This document shows, piece by piece, positions 26,160 through 38,845 of a stretch of 64,000 nucleotides of DNA. The number at the start of each line of letters is the position of its first letter. Positions within the stretch are counted from its first letter, which is position 1. The translations under genes and the position numbers were made by a program. The notes under the pieces are model-generated. The model saw only the letters and a list, made by a program, of their open reading frames with translations. It was not told where the DNA came from and did not search any database. Origin of the DNA: Chenopodium formosanum (lineage: Eukaryota > Streptophyta > Magnoliopsida > Caryophyllales > Amaranthaceae); assembly GCA_024500155.1 (NCBI GenBank), contig CM044876.1:9491001-9555000 (forward strand). The letters are read 5' to 3'.

Positions 26160-26834
26160 CTACAAACGATGATGGCGCCGGAGTAGACTCGGTGTTCCGG
26201 CGTGTCTCTTCAAGGAGGAGACGAGAACGGGCATTATTAAAAGACGGTAGTGGGTTGTTTGCGCAATCATGGCTGCCACTGTATCGTAATCGGATTTTGA
26301 CAATCCGGCCACCAATCGAAGTACAAGTTTCTGATCTGAAACTGGTTGATCTACATTCGCAAGTGGATTGAAGATGCTTTTCAATTGTTGGCAATAAGCA
26401 GTAACATTGGGAAAACTTTCAACATGAATAGCATTGAATTGATTTTCAAGGTACACCGCTCTTGTGCTTTTATTGTCTTGAAAGATTTCCTTGATGCGAT
26501 CCCATATTTGCTGTGCCGTGGCCTTCGGTGATAAGATCGTTGTTAAAAGATCGACGGAAATAGTCCCATAAATCCATTGTTTGACAATGGCATCAAGTCT
26601 TGTCCATAAGGGGTCCGAAATATCAGAAGGTCGAGGCGTCTTTGGGTCGATGTGATCAAGAACATTGTAAGCACAAGCATGATTTTCAAATAATTCGACC
26701 CAATTAGAGTACTGCACATTCTCATAATTGAGAATTAGGGGAATAGCATTCTTAATGTTGTTAACTGTGAGGGCAGGGTGAAATTCATTGGCCGGAGGTG
26801 GAGGAGGTGGCGGGGTTTCCGCGTCTTTGGCCAT
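26160..26834 (-). pseudogene. copia gag region
   Basis: Starts with MAKDAETPPPPPPPANEF and contains a UBN2-type gag domain (NWVELFENHACAYNVLDHID; IWDRIKEIFQDNKSTRAVYL; LRLVAGLSKSDYDTVAAMI). The frame shifts at about 26260-26280. The downstream Q/G-rich part continues in another frame (26044-26394). Confidence 0.9.
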
Positions 26835-26936
26835 GGAAGTAGAGCGGTGTTGCTGCTAAAGAAGAAGAAAGTACGGAAGCGTTGAAATAAAAATATTAAA
26901 AAAATTCCTAGGATTGAAACCTAAGCTGTGATACCA

Positions 26937-27091
26937 TGTTAGATTTCGGGAAAACTCCTCAATCTGGAGTGTGTACCATTGATCAAAATATATAGAGTTT
27001 ACAACGCTAGGCCTAATTACATTAGGAATCCTAGTTACGATAAACATACAAAATATACATTTAATATATCCTAATCTGCGACAAATATTAT
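26937..27091 (-). repeat. 5' LTR of the copia element, outer end replaced
   Basis: Matches the 3' LTR from TGTTAG up to AAATATTA. The last about 25 bp expected at the outer end are missing, and TRIM-like sequence follows directly. Confidence 0.85.
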
Positions 27092-27340
27092 CCTAGCTTT
27101 TGGTTGAGATGGTCCTCTAACATGGTATCAGAGCCAGCGTGACACAAAGGTCACGAGTTCGAATCTCATCCGCCCCTCCTTCAAAGTGGAATTAATTTGC
27201 ACCAGGTATGGGTGGGCCTGTGTTGCATCCACATTTCAAGCCCAAAGGGCCTTTCATGTGAGGGGGAGTGATAGAGTATAAAACATATTCCTAGGCTTCA
27301 ATCATCAGCTTAAGCTTTTGGTTGAGATGGTCCTCTAACA
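27092..27340 (+). mobile_element. TRIM-like miniature LTR retrotransposon, 5' truncated
   Basis: A short LTR at 27269-27340 (72 bp) begins TGATAGAG and ends CTAACA. Its last part (CTTTTGGTTGAGATGGTCCT followed by CTAACA) is repeated at 27096-27122, directly before a primer-binding site TGGTATCAGAGCC (27123-27135). A purine-rich GAGGGGGAG precedes the 3' LTR. The internal region is only about 130 bp, non-coding, and contains GGTCACGAGTTCGAATCTC, a tRNA T-loop-like block. The first LTR is truncated. Confidence 0.8.
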
Positions 27341-27445
27341 ATTTACAATTTATTTTAAAAAAATATACTTGTACGTACATTTTATATTATTTGCAATAAA
27401 TGTATTCTTTCCTGTTTAAATTGTTATTTATCTTTACCTCTTTCC

Positions 27446-28122
27446 TAAGAGCATTGTCATCCGTTGCCCACAAAGACTGGGCATGAGGAGAGAGATTGTA
27501 AAAGAATATTAAAAAAATCAAAAAATATTATTTTAAGAGAGAGAAAAACATTGCCCAGGTCATGGCCATGACCTTTGGCTAAGGGTGGGCAAATGCTTAG
27601 AAAGCGCCACTTGTCACCATTTTATTGGACTAGTAGTTTTTACTTTTTTTTTTTGTTTGCAAAGTTATTGTTTATGTGATAATTTATTGTAAATCTGTAC
27701 AAACTATGGATTAATATTTTTCATCAACTATTGCAATTGTAGAATTATCTTGATTTATATAATCATGTATTTTTATATCTAGTACTAATTTAAAATTTGT
27801 TATCGTATTATAATATTATTACATCTATACTATCGTTTCACTAGTAGTTTTAACATTTAAAATTAATAGTTATTTTTAATTTATATTGATTACATGTTTT
27901 AATCTATTAGTATTATTAATTACTAAAAAATTAATTAAGTAGTTATAAGTGATTGAGTAGAAGAAAAAATAGGAAAGAGAAAATTTGTGACCATAAATTT
28001 ATAGGGCAACTAATGGGAGTATATGGGTATAAGGATTGGGCATGAGTGAGGTGAAAGAGAGAGATATTAATTAAATATAGTATGACCACCATTGCCTTGG
28101 GCAATGGATGGCTATGCTCTTA
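27446..28122. mobile_element. TIR element (MITE-like), 677 bp
   Basis: Inverted ends TAAGAGCATTGTCATCC (left) and TAAGAGCATAGCCATCC (right, reverse complement), each followed by TTGCCCA or similar. The interior is AT-rich and non-coding. The GGGCATGAG-type phrase near both ends resembles the interior of the element at 15552-16030, suggesting related families. Confidence 0.75.
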
Positions 28123-29515
28123 ACACACACACACTAGTATTTATGCACACGATGCATGCAAATCTACATTTTTCAAATACGACTACTTTATTAATAAGTT
28201 TAAGATTAAACATTACAAAGTCTAGTTTAATAAATATTCTAATTGCCCTAAGGGCTATATACAAGCATTAAAAATACTCTAGAAAATTGTTTAAAATTTC
28301 GAAAACCATGACAAAAACACACTGATTTACGCGTGTTTTTGTCATGAATTCCTATTTTATACAATTTTCAAGAGTATATTTAATGCTTATATGTAGCCCT
28401 TAGGGCTATATATAACATTACCCTATTTTTATTTAAAATAAAAATGATTAAGGAACTACATAATTTTAGGAATTAATTTAAAAATTTTAGCCATTAAATC
28501 TCCACGGCTAATTCATTCCCATGTGCAATAGATATACAATTAAATTAGTCAAACAAAAATTATTTCATGTTGGTTTCTTCAAAAAAAATTAAAAAAAAAA
28601 AAAAAACATGTGGTTGGCCAAATCGTGTGGCCGGAGTACTTATTCAAGGGTTACTCGGTCGGTCAAGAGTTACTCTCACACTGAAAACGCGCTAACTGGA
28701 TGATAACCTCATAATAAGTAACTCTTGACCGACTGAATAACTCTTAATAAGTAACCCCTGAATAAGTAGCCTCAACCACATGGTGTGGTGTGGCCAGCCA
28801 CACAAAATATATCGATCTGTATACGTGGACAATGTAATTACTAGAATAAGTTTAAAATAGTTACGTTACTTCAAAAATAATAAGCTCAAGATAGGTCAAA
28901 CACTAATATTTGTTATCAAACTTAGCTCAAACACACTAAAACTCAACTCGACTCGAATCATTTACGGCCATAGTGAATATGGAGATTGGGCTTGAAAAAA
29001 AAAGTATGATTATGTTTTATGATTACTAAATTTAGTTTAAACCAATTTTAAAACTTGTTTAAAATAAAGCTTGAACACGAAGGTAGGAATGTGCATTCAT
29101 ATTAGTAAATACGGAGTAGTAAACAATTGGTATGTACGTAAGTATGTTAGTGAAGTTCTCGTACATTAATGTTTCATTTTGATGAATAGATGTACGTCAT
29201 GTAATACAAGTAGTCAACTGATGACGCATTCTTGTATGGAGTATGATCTAATGTAAAAAGGAAATATGTTACAAACTGATATGTGGGTATTGACTGCCAA
29301 ATAAGTTAGAAGTGATGAAAGGTTTCTGCACAACAAAGCTAAGCCTCTTTCCAAGCTTCCAGAAACAGACATGGACAAACATGTAACATAACTCCTAAAT
29401 TATATTACACTTGATCACACACTTGAATGACTTGATAGTTGATACTATGCCATGATGATCAAATCTGGTGCTCTAAGTCAAGCTTTTGTCTGCCTAGATA
29501 TCCTCGTCGATGCAC
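28123..29515. other. AT-rich intergenic interval, no gene seen
   Basis: No family-like reading frame on either strand. An inverted repeat near 28240-28420 (CCCTAAGGGCTATAT and ATATAGCCCTTAGGGCTAT with internal AAAACACAC) and another near 28640-28770 (GGTTACTCGG/TTACTCTTGACCG types) may be old TIR elements. Confidence 0.45.
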
Positions 29516-29727
29516 TTAAGGCAGTTCAACACTATCAACAGAGAGTAGTCCGAAAAAGGGATTTGTTATTGCGGAATGCAATGCAGACAAGGCTGAATTT
29601 AGTGTCACCATGTCAACCTTCTCCCGAGGAAGATACAAGAACTGCTCCCTATTGGTTCTCTCAAACCCACAGAGTTCCAGAAATCTGACACCTCCAATCA
29701 GACTGCCCACACTTTCCTGATTGTTGG

Positions 29728-29773
<46 letters not shown>

Positions 29774-32700
29774 GGGTTACTATCAGCTAAATCAAACATA
29801 TGACAAGAACAAAAGTTGATACATGCCATCAAATGGCGTATATTGGGTTAATTATACTGATAGTAGTTCATAACTTTATATAGAACTCCAGGATTCCAAT
29901 CATTTTTCTTCCATACGACTACAGGAACTGTCGAAACACAGTTAAAAATATGTTTTTAATCATCTAAGCTTCTGCAATTTCTTTACCATTTCCTTTACAT
30001 GTACCATATTTCCCAATTTTATGTAAACCATCCCATATCAAAGTTATGTTGAATTAAAACTCCTAAGGCAATCTGAAAGGGTCCAAAGAGTTTTCATATG
30101 ATATGTGAAGTGCATACCTGGAAAATTGGGTTACTGAGCCGTATCTTCCTGTATTTTTCTACATCTGGATTCTTCACAACATTTCTAATGTATATTAGAA
30201 GAATTTGGAAAGCTTTCTTTACTCTAGCATCTTCATCCTACAATTATAGAAAAATAGAAAAGGGTTTATGTTACTATAGCCAGACTTCATATAAAAGAAA
30301 ACATATTGGAAATGTGTAACATGAAGAACTTTCAGTAATCACAGGTTCACAGCTTCCAACTCAACAAAAGTTATCGAGAAAATACTGTGGTTTAAAATGA
30401 TATTCTTCAAGATAATCAATATTGAGAATTAAAAGTCAAAAAGTATACTTGATCTAGCATGATGAGTGAGCTGTATCTGGTTGTTAAAGAAGGATAAACT
30501 TACCAATTAAAGAACTGGCACATAATGGAGCTAAACATAAGGGGTTTAAATTAAGGCTGAAAAGATTAAGTTTTCTCCTGACTAGGCAGATTAAATATTG
30601 CTTCTGAACTAGTATCTTGAAGCAATTCAGTTTTGGAGAAGGAAATTCAGATAAGTATTGCTTGTGGTATTCATTTAATTTTGTAATGAAAGAAAAGAGC
30701 ACTTTTAGTGGTTTCATTTTCAGTTCAGGAGAAATTTGACTGGCCATGAAATTATCAAAAATGAGCTAGAAGCTTTTTTAGAATTGAATCTAAAGAGTGG
30801 TGTAAGCTTCGGCAACATCCAACAGACATGTGATGCCTATATGAAACACATGTCCCCACTCGGAATGTGCTACCAAGCATATTGCAGAGGTAACCTTTAT
30901 CAAGCTTGTTTTCGAAACCTGCCCTGCCTCCCTCCAACTCAAAATTTCATGATCTCTATGACAATTCAAATCCCTTTTATTAGGCATTATTTTGGTTTTG
31001 GAAAGCAAGTCACAAAGTCTTTCAATTCCTAAAAGAGCTGAAATAGCAATCTTTCACTGAATATAGTATCTATTTACCTAAGCATGTCAAAGTATTAACC
31101 TCATACAATTTAGAAAATTGAACCATAAAACAATTCGATAAATTAAAGAGAAAATCATTTTGATCATATTCAAAGTCTGTTTTTTCAAGTTAGACAAGAT
31201 GTCAACATCAGGCACTATCGTATGCTATCAGTCTAGAACAATTTCAAGAAAATCCTATAAGCCACTTTTCATTCTTTCATGTTACCATACCAAATACTAC
31301 ATCTGGCTCTGAATCTGAAATAAAACAGTATTAATGGTATAAATGAAGTCATGAACAGAAGAAATTGGTCTTGTAGGAAGTCAATATTTTTTTTTTTCTT
31401 TTGTTTATTTGTTTTGAATTTCTTAACCCCTATATAGTGAAAGTGAAAGGAGGGTTTAGGAAATACTCAGCAAATCCTGCTTCTAACTCATTAAAAAATG
31501 GAAAACCAAGCCACTAACCTTATGGTAGCGCCTTAGACTTCTTAAACAGTCACACAAAAGCTCCGCCTTTTTAGTAGATGTAACAGGCTTTGAAACCTAA
31601 GTGTCATTCAATAGAGAACTTTTGAAATTACACATAGATGATGAAGAAATATAACAATCTTTCAGAAAGAATTTGTTAACTGTAGGCCAAAGCCTACAAA
31701 AAAAGAATAAAGAAATTGCAAACTCCTACACTCCTCTCCAAATTAAGAGAGAGCAAGTAGAGCAAACCTCTGCAGATTTTTTCTGTACCACATGACATGC
31801 CGTCGATGCCGATTGCACTGATGAAGTTACTGCAGGTGATATCCCAAGCCTTGACCTTCTTTCTGCCTGTAACTCTTACCAATAATAGATATTAGATGTC
31901 CATGACTAGACACTATTTGCAACAGAAATTCTCAGTATAGTTGGTATTGGTAAACAGATCAGTCATCATTGAAAATTTTAAATTTAAATATGGTTTTTGA
32001 CCAAGTTGTCAAGAGGTATCAAAATTTGACATGAAGCAATGAATATGCCGTGTCTATAACTTCAGATTGTGAACATACTAATACAAGCCATCCTCATAAA
32101 GAAAAGGTATTATCAGATGCAATTCTTTGTGGAGTCCACATGATCTAGGCAGACTAATAGAAAGCAGGATGATGGTTTAGGTATGACTTAATCACACTGA
32201 ACTAAGTAACAAGTGTAACATATAGCAGGAAGATGACTGGAATCAGAAAAGGACCTTATCTGCTTCTAACTTTTGGCGTATCTTCTCCCTTGCCTTACTT
32301 TCCTCCTCTTTTTCTGCTTCACGTAAAGCAATCATTCTGTTGAAGCAGAGAATGACAGTCTCAAATAGGCATTTGGAAGATGAATATCAAGATAGTAGGC
32401 ACAAGCAGATTATTTACAAACCAACTAGCTTACAAGATACCTTTTTCTTGCATTTTCTTCTGCAATTTTTTTTGCTTCCATGATTCTCTTCCCAGCTTGA
32501 ATCCTCTCCTACAGCATCAAACTGTTAATTTGCATACCATAATAGCAAAAAAGAACATTTCACTGCTTCCGTAAGTAAAATCATTACAATCACTTACACA
32601 TTAAAATAACAGCAAATAGCCCCTTTCTGTAAAAATTGATAGCAATCACACTTAAAAGTTTAATTCCCTTACTTTTTAAAAAAAAATATATATATATAAA

Positions 32701-35629
32701 GCTTTTATCCATTGCTTTTAAAAGTTTGAGCATTATATAACACCTCTCGTACAATTTTGGTCCATAAATACATTAGGCAAGCAACAACTTGTATAAGCAA
32801 CATGATGATATTCAAAAGGTGCATGCATGGAGCACACCAAGAAGTCATTATTCATTCATTAGGCTTAAATCTTAACTATGTTAATCAAACTCTTCATTTA
32901 GCCTTAAGTAGCCAATCAACATTCTGACATGGTGATATGGTATGGACAGTTGGACACTTGACACTTCATTTTGGATCAAAGTCACGGGACTTGTTCACAG
33001 TATAGCTGACACCAGGACACATAACCATGTACGATACATGTTTGCATTCTGAGTAAGTTAATATCACCTACCCAATCAGGACTCAAACGGTTGTATAAGG
33101 TAAACAATCAAATGACAAACCTTAAGTTAAAAAATTTCAACTGGCCCATCCAAATATTTACCAAGCATCGATGCATTATGTTGACGCAAATGATAATATT
33201 GGGCTATTAAGCTTACTAAATTTCTTAGTTCCACATAAGCAACTTTTCTCAGTTATCATATCTAATTGGACAACTGTTGCACCAAGTACCTAGTAATATT
33301 ATCCCAGAGACATGTATGGGAACCTTCATAAACCTAAGTAGATCAGGATAGGCCCATGGTATACTCCTGTAAATTTGTAATGCATGTAATGTCATATTGG
33401 TAGCATTGTATTAATACACGTGATTGATGAACCTATGTAAATCAGGATATGCACAGAGCATATAAAATTGCATGGTATTAAAGGCAAAGTCAGTTATCAG
33501 CATGATCCTCCAGAGATTAGAAATAGAATGCAGCAACCTACAAGAAGAACATGCTTCTTCCACAACCAATAGTTCCATCTTCCATACAAGTTAGCTCTAT
33601 CGTATAATTTAAAAGCAACTGTGAAAATGACCTTTTGCCTGTGCATAAAGTTCTTTAGAAAGGAACTTGAGGAAATGGAAATCTACATACTACAGAAGGA
33701 CCATCATGGTGTCAAGTTGTGACACTGTCAATGAAGAGTAGATAAATAGGCAACATAGCAATATAATACCTTTTCTCCTTCTCTTTCCAACTCCTTCTCT
33801 TTTCTTTTGCTCAATTGGTTGGCTCCAATCCTTTAGTAGATGCAAAATAGTAATGAAAGTTAAGGTCTTTGCCCATGAGTAAAACTCTTTTCTTATAATA
33901 AAGCTTCAAAGAATATTCATATTAGCAGAGAAGAAGATTTTTTAAGCCAAAATTCCAACATACAACCCCAGATTTTGGGCCTTGATCTTCACTTCTTCTG
34001 TGATAGGAAATGGTTTGGTAGCATCCAAGTTAATATCCACAGGTACCTGGGTGCACTTGAGAAGTTACTAAGTGGTCCAAAGCACAATCAAATTATACAA
34101 AGTATATCACTGACTTGTACATAATATACCGCCAGACGTTTAGAGAATTCATGCAAATACATGTGTTCAAATAAATATATTCTTTCAAATAATCAATCTT
34201 GTTCTATCATTCATCATAGAAGTCAGTAAGAAAGATATAAGTAAAAATAGAATTTCCTCAATCCTTGATCATACATTTCCTCTGAAAAACATGAACTTGA
34301 ACTAGAAGAAGGGGCAAGATCTCAAGATAGGCAAATGATAAAGAAAATTTACAATCATTTAGTTCGGCCTCAATGAATATCAAATCCTATTGATTGTAGC
34401 AAAAAAGCACATCAGTTGAAAATCTCAGCAAGGTCATTTCAGGGTGCGTTTGTAACGAAGAGAATAAGCTTTGAGGGGTAAATTTTGGAGTTATTGTGGT
34501 ACCAAACAGAAGATAGGTCTCTCAAACAATATGGTTTTTCTCTTACAAGCCAATCAGACGAGAAACATTAAATCTGTAATTCTGTAGGTAAATAGTTGAT
34601 ATAAGATGCAAGGGAAGAATATCTTACTAATTTACAAGAGAATGTGAGAGCTAGACAGCATGTTTGAAAATTCTCATGTTTTAGCATGCAACTCTCCTAG
34701 TCTCATCTTTGAGAAAGAATAGGCACCAAAAGTGGATAGGGTCTTTACTATATCTCTCTATAATAAAGTTGAAACTTAGAGTCCTACAAAGTATCTGAAT
34801 CCAACTTATACACATAATCAAGGAAACAAGTATAGCTATTTAGTTTATTGGTGGGGACACATATTTCACGAAAACATATAGCAGTACAGAGCACAACTAA
34901 CCTATTAGGCATTTCAGCATAGCTTATACCTTCATTAAATAAAAGTGAGGAGAATTATCCTTAAGCGAAAACAACAATTAAAAGTCGATATCATACCAAA
35001 GGAATCTCATCAATATCTGAGTCATTTTCATGCTCAACTATCCAATTTATAGCATCTTCCAGATTAGAATTTCCTGAGAAAAGATGAATAAATAAGATAG
35101 ATATTTGGATGCCAGAACTGTAAGCTAATCTAAGAAGACAGCTACCCTCAACACTCCTGGTTCTAAAGTTGAGTTTACAACTGCCCTAGTGCCCTTATAG
35201 AGTTACAGTATCCAACCCACTTCCTTCCACTGTCATACAATAAAGCAGGCAATTATCCAGCATAACAAGAGCAAGAAAGAACAAAAAGCGACATTACAGT
35301 AAAAAAAAAGTGACAGTGATCAGTATATGATAGTGTTGTAGCTTCATTTGCAAATTTGATAAGACTTAAGTTATCAAAAACATAACCATCAATAAAAATT
35401 ATTGAACATATATGGGAAATGTTCTTACTTGGAGCAACAAATTTATACAAAATTGTCAAAAACTTCATTGACATAAGTCCACATGACTAAATTTTCTCCC
35501 TACCATTACTAACAAAGATACAAAAGATAGTTCACCAGAATAATGAAGTGACCGAATTGCTCGAGCTAATGAAAACCCCATTTCTTCCAATTGTTTCAGC
35601 AATTTCTTGTCTACTTCAGGGACAGCCAT
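29516..35629 (-). CDS. UBA and PUB domain protein (UBXN1-like / plant UBA-TS-N type), 319 aa, ten exons
   Basis: Exons in transcript order: 35536-35629, 34997-35073, 33967-34046, 33770-33830, 32441-32508, 32255-32336, 31768-31866, 31519-31596, 30118-30237 and 29516-29716 (960 nt, all phases consistent). Residues about 5-48 are a UBA domain (LLKQLEEMGFSLARAIRSLH, then LEDAINWIVEHE), which binds ubiquitin. A charged Lys/Glu/Arg-rich helix spans about 84-160. The C-terminal region (about 195-315; VKKAFQILLIYIRNVVKNPD, FLELCGFER, FLYLPREKVD, AITNPFFGLL) is a PUB domain, a known binder of the p97/CDC48 tail. The likely role is as a ubiquitin-to-CDC48 adaptor; this is inferred from the domains. An acceptor two bases before the ATG implies a 5' UTR intron reaching the T-rich region near 36240-36420. 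The donor of exon 3 (GTTGTA) is weak. Confidence 0.9.
29728..29771. repeat. 44-nt poly-A tract (poly-T on the transcribed strand)
   Basis: An uninterrupted A run. On the minus strand it is poly-T ending about 10 nt before the acceptor of the last exon of the UBA-PUB gene. Confidence 0.95.
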
Positions 35630-37379
35630 TTCTGAAACACATAACAAGCACACTATAAGCTATAACATCTAGTCCTTCATAAATTTCGAAATTTAGAGAT
35701 GAGCAATCACAATCACCTAACAAGATCATAAAAAATAAAAAATAGAAAATAAAAAATAAAAAAAAAAGGAAAAAAAAAAAAAGAATAAAGATCATAAGCA
35801 CCACAATTCATAGTCACATATAATCAAATAACCAGATCATAAAATAAGAACAAAATCAGTCCATATACATTAGCAGATAATATCACAATTAATATTAATA
35901 ACCCAAAATCAAATCAAATCAAATTCTTCAGCTGACAAACAACAGCAAAAAAGACATGAACTCCCAACCATTTTTACTGCGAAAAGCCAATATCAAATTC
36001 AGTAACTGGGACTTTCATATATTCAAATTTTAAGATACCCTTTAATCCACAAAACCAAATTTCAAATCTAACCATGATAAATCAGCAATTGAACTAAAAA
36101 CAACATTTTTTGATAAATTAGAAGTTTTAAACCCCACTAAATTCAATTCAAATTCACCACATTCCATAATAATCATATAGCAATTTCAGAACTTAAATTA
36201 ACAAATGTAACTGTACCAATTAAAACTTTGAAGAATTTCTGAAAGATGAGAATAAAGAAGAATTGCAGCATTGTAGGTGAATTGGGTAAGGGGGTTTATA
36301 AGGGTGGAGATGAAGAAATTGATGGGGTTTTCGTAAGAGATTCAGAAGAATGGCCATTTGAGAGATTCTTTGAAAATTGCAGAGAATTGTTGTAACAAGA
36401 ATCGAATAGAAAACCCTGGATTACTACTTCTAGCAATCTCTGTCTTGCTCTACAAATTAAATTTTGATTCCAAATTTATAGGTTTGGGTTAACTATGGGC
36501 GTAAGGAAAGAATTTGGAATTTGCACTATCATTAACTAGTTAACTACCCATTACATTTATTTATTTATTTATTATTATTTTTTTTTTTTTTTTTGAGGAT
36601 TTTTTTAAATTCAAAAGAATCACAAAAAATCAAGGTAAATTCTTTCTCGTAATCACTCACTCTTATTTTTTTCTCAGTGGTAAAGTCTGAAACATTTGAC
36701 TATCAATGGTAATCATAAATTAGTATTACTAATCAAATGATAACTCTCTAAACAACAAAAAAAAAAATCATTAAAAAATTAACCAAGGTTAAGTAAAAAT
36801 AAATTTACATTAATACCCCTTAAATTATCTTTTTTAAAAAACACAAAAAATATATCCAAAGGCCTCCCCCACCAACACCCAATTCCAAAATGAGCATCCC
36901 CTCCCCTGTTCATCAACCAACGCATCCATAGACTCTATGGTGGTATGGATCGACCAATACCCATTTTGTTCTATTACATAGAACATTGATGAGTCTATTT
37001 ATATACTACCTCCGGTTCATATTACTCGCAACAAAGGGGTATTATTTGTGAGACATAAAATATTTGTGAGACATAAAATATCCTCCAATAAAACTACATG
37101 AAGATCCTTCGGGATCGCCTCAAACAAGACAAGGTTTTGATTCGCCGTTACTCCATAGTTGGCAAGCCAATCAACATCCCGATTTTGTTCATTTGAACGT
37201 TGAAAATTTCATTTAGATTTCAATACTTGTTCATTGTTATATTAAACTATGTTCACTTTCAACAATGTGTTCATATTTGTATTTGTAAATGCTCATTTAG
37301 TTATCTAGTTTTGTTTATAGTGTTTGATTTTACAAATAATTATTTTCTACAAAAATTTAATCTCCCACTATATAGGTTA
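35630..37379. other. 5' region of the UBA-PUB gene and intergenic sequence
   Basis: The first about 800 bp should hold the 5' UTR, its intron and the promoter of the minus-strand gene. At 37005-37090 there is half of a Stowaway-like element: CTACCTCCGGTTCATATTAC followed by tandem TTGTGAGACATAAAATAT, with no matching right end. No gene is seen. Confidence 0.5.
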
Positions 37380-37385
37380 ATCTAA

Positions 37386-37795
<410 letters not shown>

Positions 37796-37829
37796 TATCA
37801 TACTATGTATAAATTAAAGGGTACATATA

Positions 37830-38845
37830 CTACCTCCGTTTCATAAAATCTGCAACAATTACCTAAAACGGAAGCTACACATTATGTGCAACAAAAAAAA
37901 ACTTTCCTAATATAGTAAATTTTTTGGTGTAAATTTACAGTTATACCCTTACTAAATTTACTTAACTTAAATAAACATCATATTAATTTTATAACCCAAA
38001 TCAATTATCCATAATTAAACCTCTACCCACATTCTCTCTCCTCCTCACAACCACAACCACATCCACCAGACCACCATCATCACCAATTTTTTCTCAATCA
38101 ACCACGACCACCACCATCACCACCAGCCCTATTCTCCCCCCTCTTACAACCACCGCACCACCACCACCACTCAGATCAAGTCACCGATCATTTCCCCTCT
38201 TCAGTTCCCCGCCGCTGCCCCTCTTTTCCCCTTTTCAAAGTCGCCGCCGCCGCCGCTTTTCCGCTTTTCAAAGTTTGCCCCTTTTCCAATTCGAAATTGG
38301 ATGGTGGTAAGTTGTGGTTTTAGATCTAAGTGGTGGTTTGTTGGGGTTTTAGATCTACATTATTGGTGGTTTGTTGGGGTTTCGGTTTGTTGGAGGTGGT
38401 AAGGTGGTTGTTTCGATTCATTGGGTGGGTTCGTTGGTGGTCGACTGGTCGGGTCGGTTGGGTGGTGGTGCGAGTTGATTAGGTGGGTTCGTTGTCGGCT
38501 AGTCAGGTGGGTTCGTTGGGTGGTGGTGCGAGTTGGTAATTGGTGGCTGGTCAAGTTGGTTGGGTGTGTTTTGGGTGGTGGTGCGAGTTGGTTGGGTGGG
38601 TTTTGGGTGGTGGTGTGAGCTGATTGGTGGTGGTGTGAGTTGGTTAGGTGGGTTTTGGGTGATGGTGGTGAGGTTTCAAATCTTGGTGGTGGTGAGAGGG
38701 TGGGTTACAAAGTGGGTGTTGGTGGTGATTAATTTCTCTCTCATCCAATTAATCACATACCCTTTTTTACTAATCTTTGCTTAAGAAATTTTGCGTTGGT
38801 AAATGTGCAACTAAGTTTGTTGCAGATTTTATGAAACGGAGGTAG
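37830..38845. mobile_element. Stowaway/mariner-like element, 1016 bp, non-coding
   Basis: Perfect inverted repeats of at least 25 bp start CTACCTCCGTTTCATAAAAT at both ends, and the TA dinucleotide flanks both sides (37828-37829 and 38846-38847). The CTxCCTCCGT terminus plus TA target is the Stowaway signature. The size is large for a Stowaway MITE. The interior is strongly strand-biased: CCACCA-rich in 38040-38200 and GGTGGT/GGTTGG-rich in 38290-38720. Frames through it are proline- or glycine-like artefacts of this bias. Confidence 0.85.

Larger units (their letters stand above)
22247..27091 (-). mobile_element. Ty1/copia LTR retrotransposon, degenerate, ~4.85 kb
   Basis: The element reads on the minus strand. 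The 3' LTR is 22247-22421 and the 5' LTR begins at 26937; the LTRs start TGATAG and end CTAACA in element orientation. A primer-binding site TGGTATCACAGC (26925-26936) follows the 5' LTR, and a G-rich polypurine tract (22422-22432) precedes the 3' LTR. The gene order gag, protease, integrase, reverse transcriptase, RNase H identifies copia. The reading frame is broken at several points (see parts). The two LTRs differ at only a few positions over about 155 bp, so insertion was recent despite the lesions. Confidence 0.95.

Noticed and set aside
38360..38784. Frames rich in Thr/Pro/His or Gly/Val/Trp on both strands
   Set aside because: They come from the strand-biased CCACCA/GGTTGG core of the Stowaway-type element. 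Codon use follows the repeat and no domain is seen.
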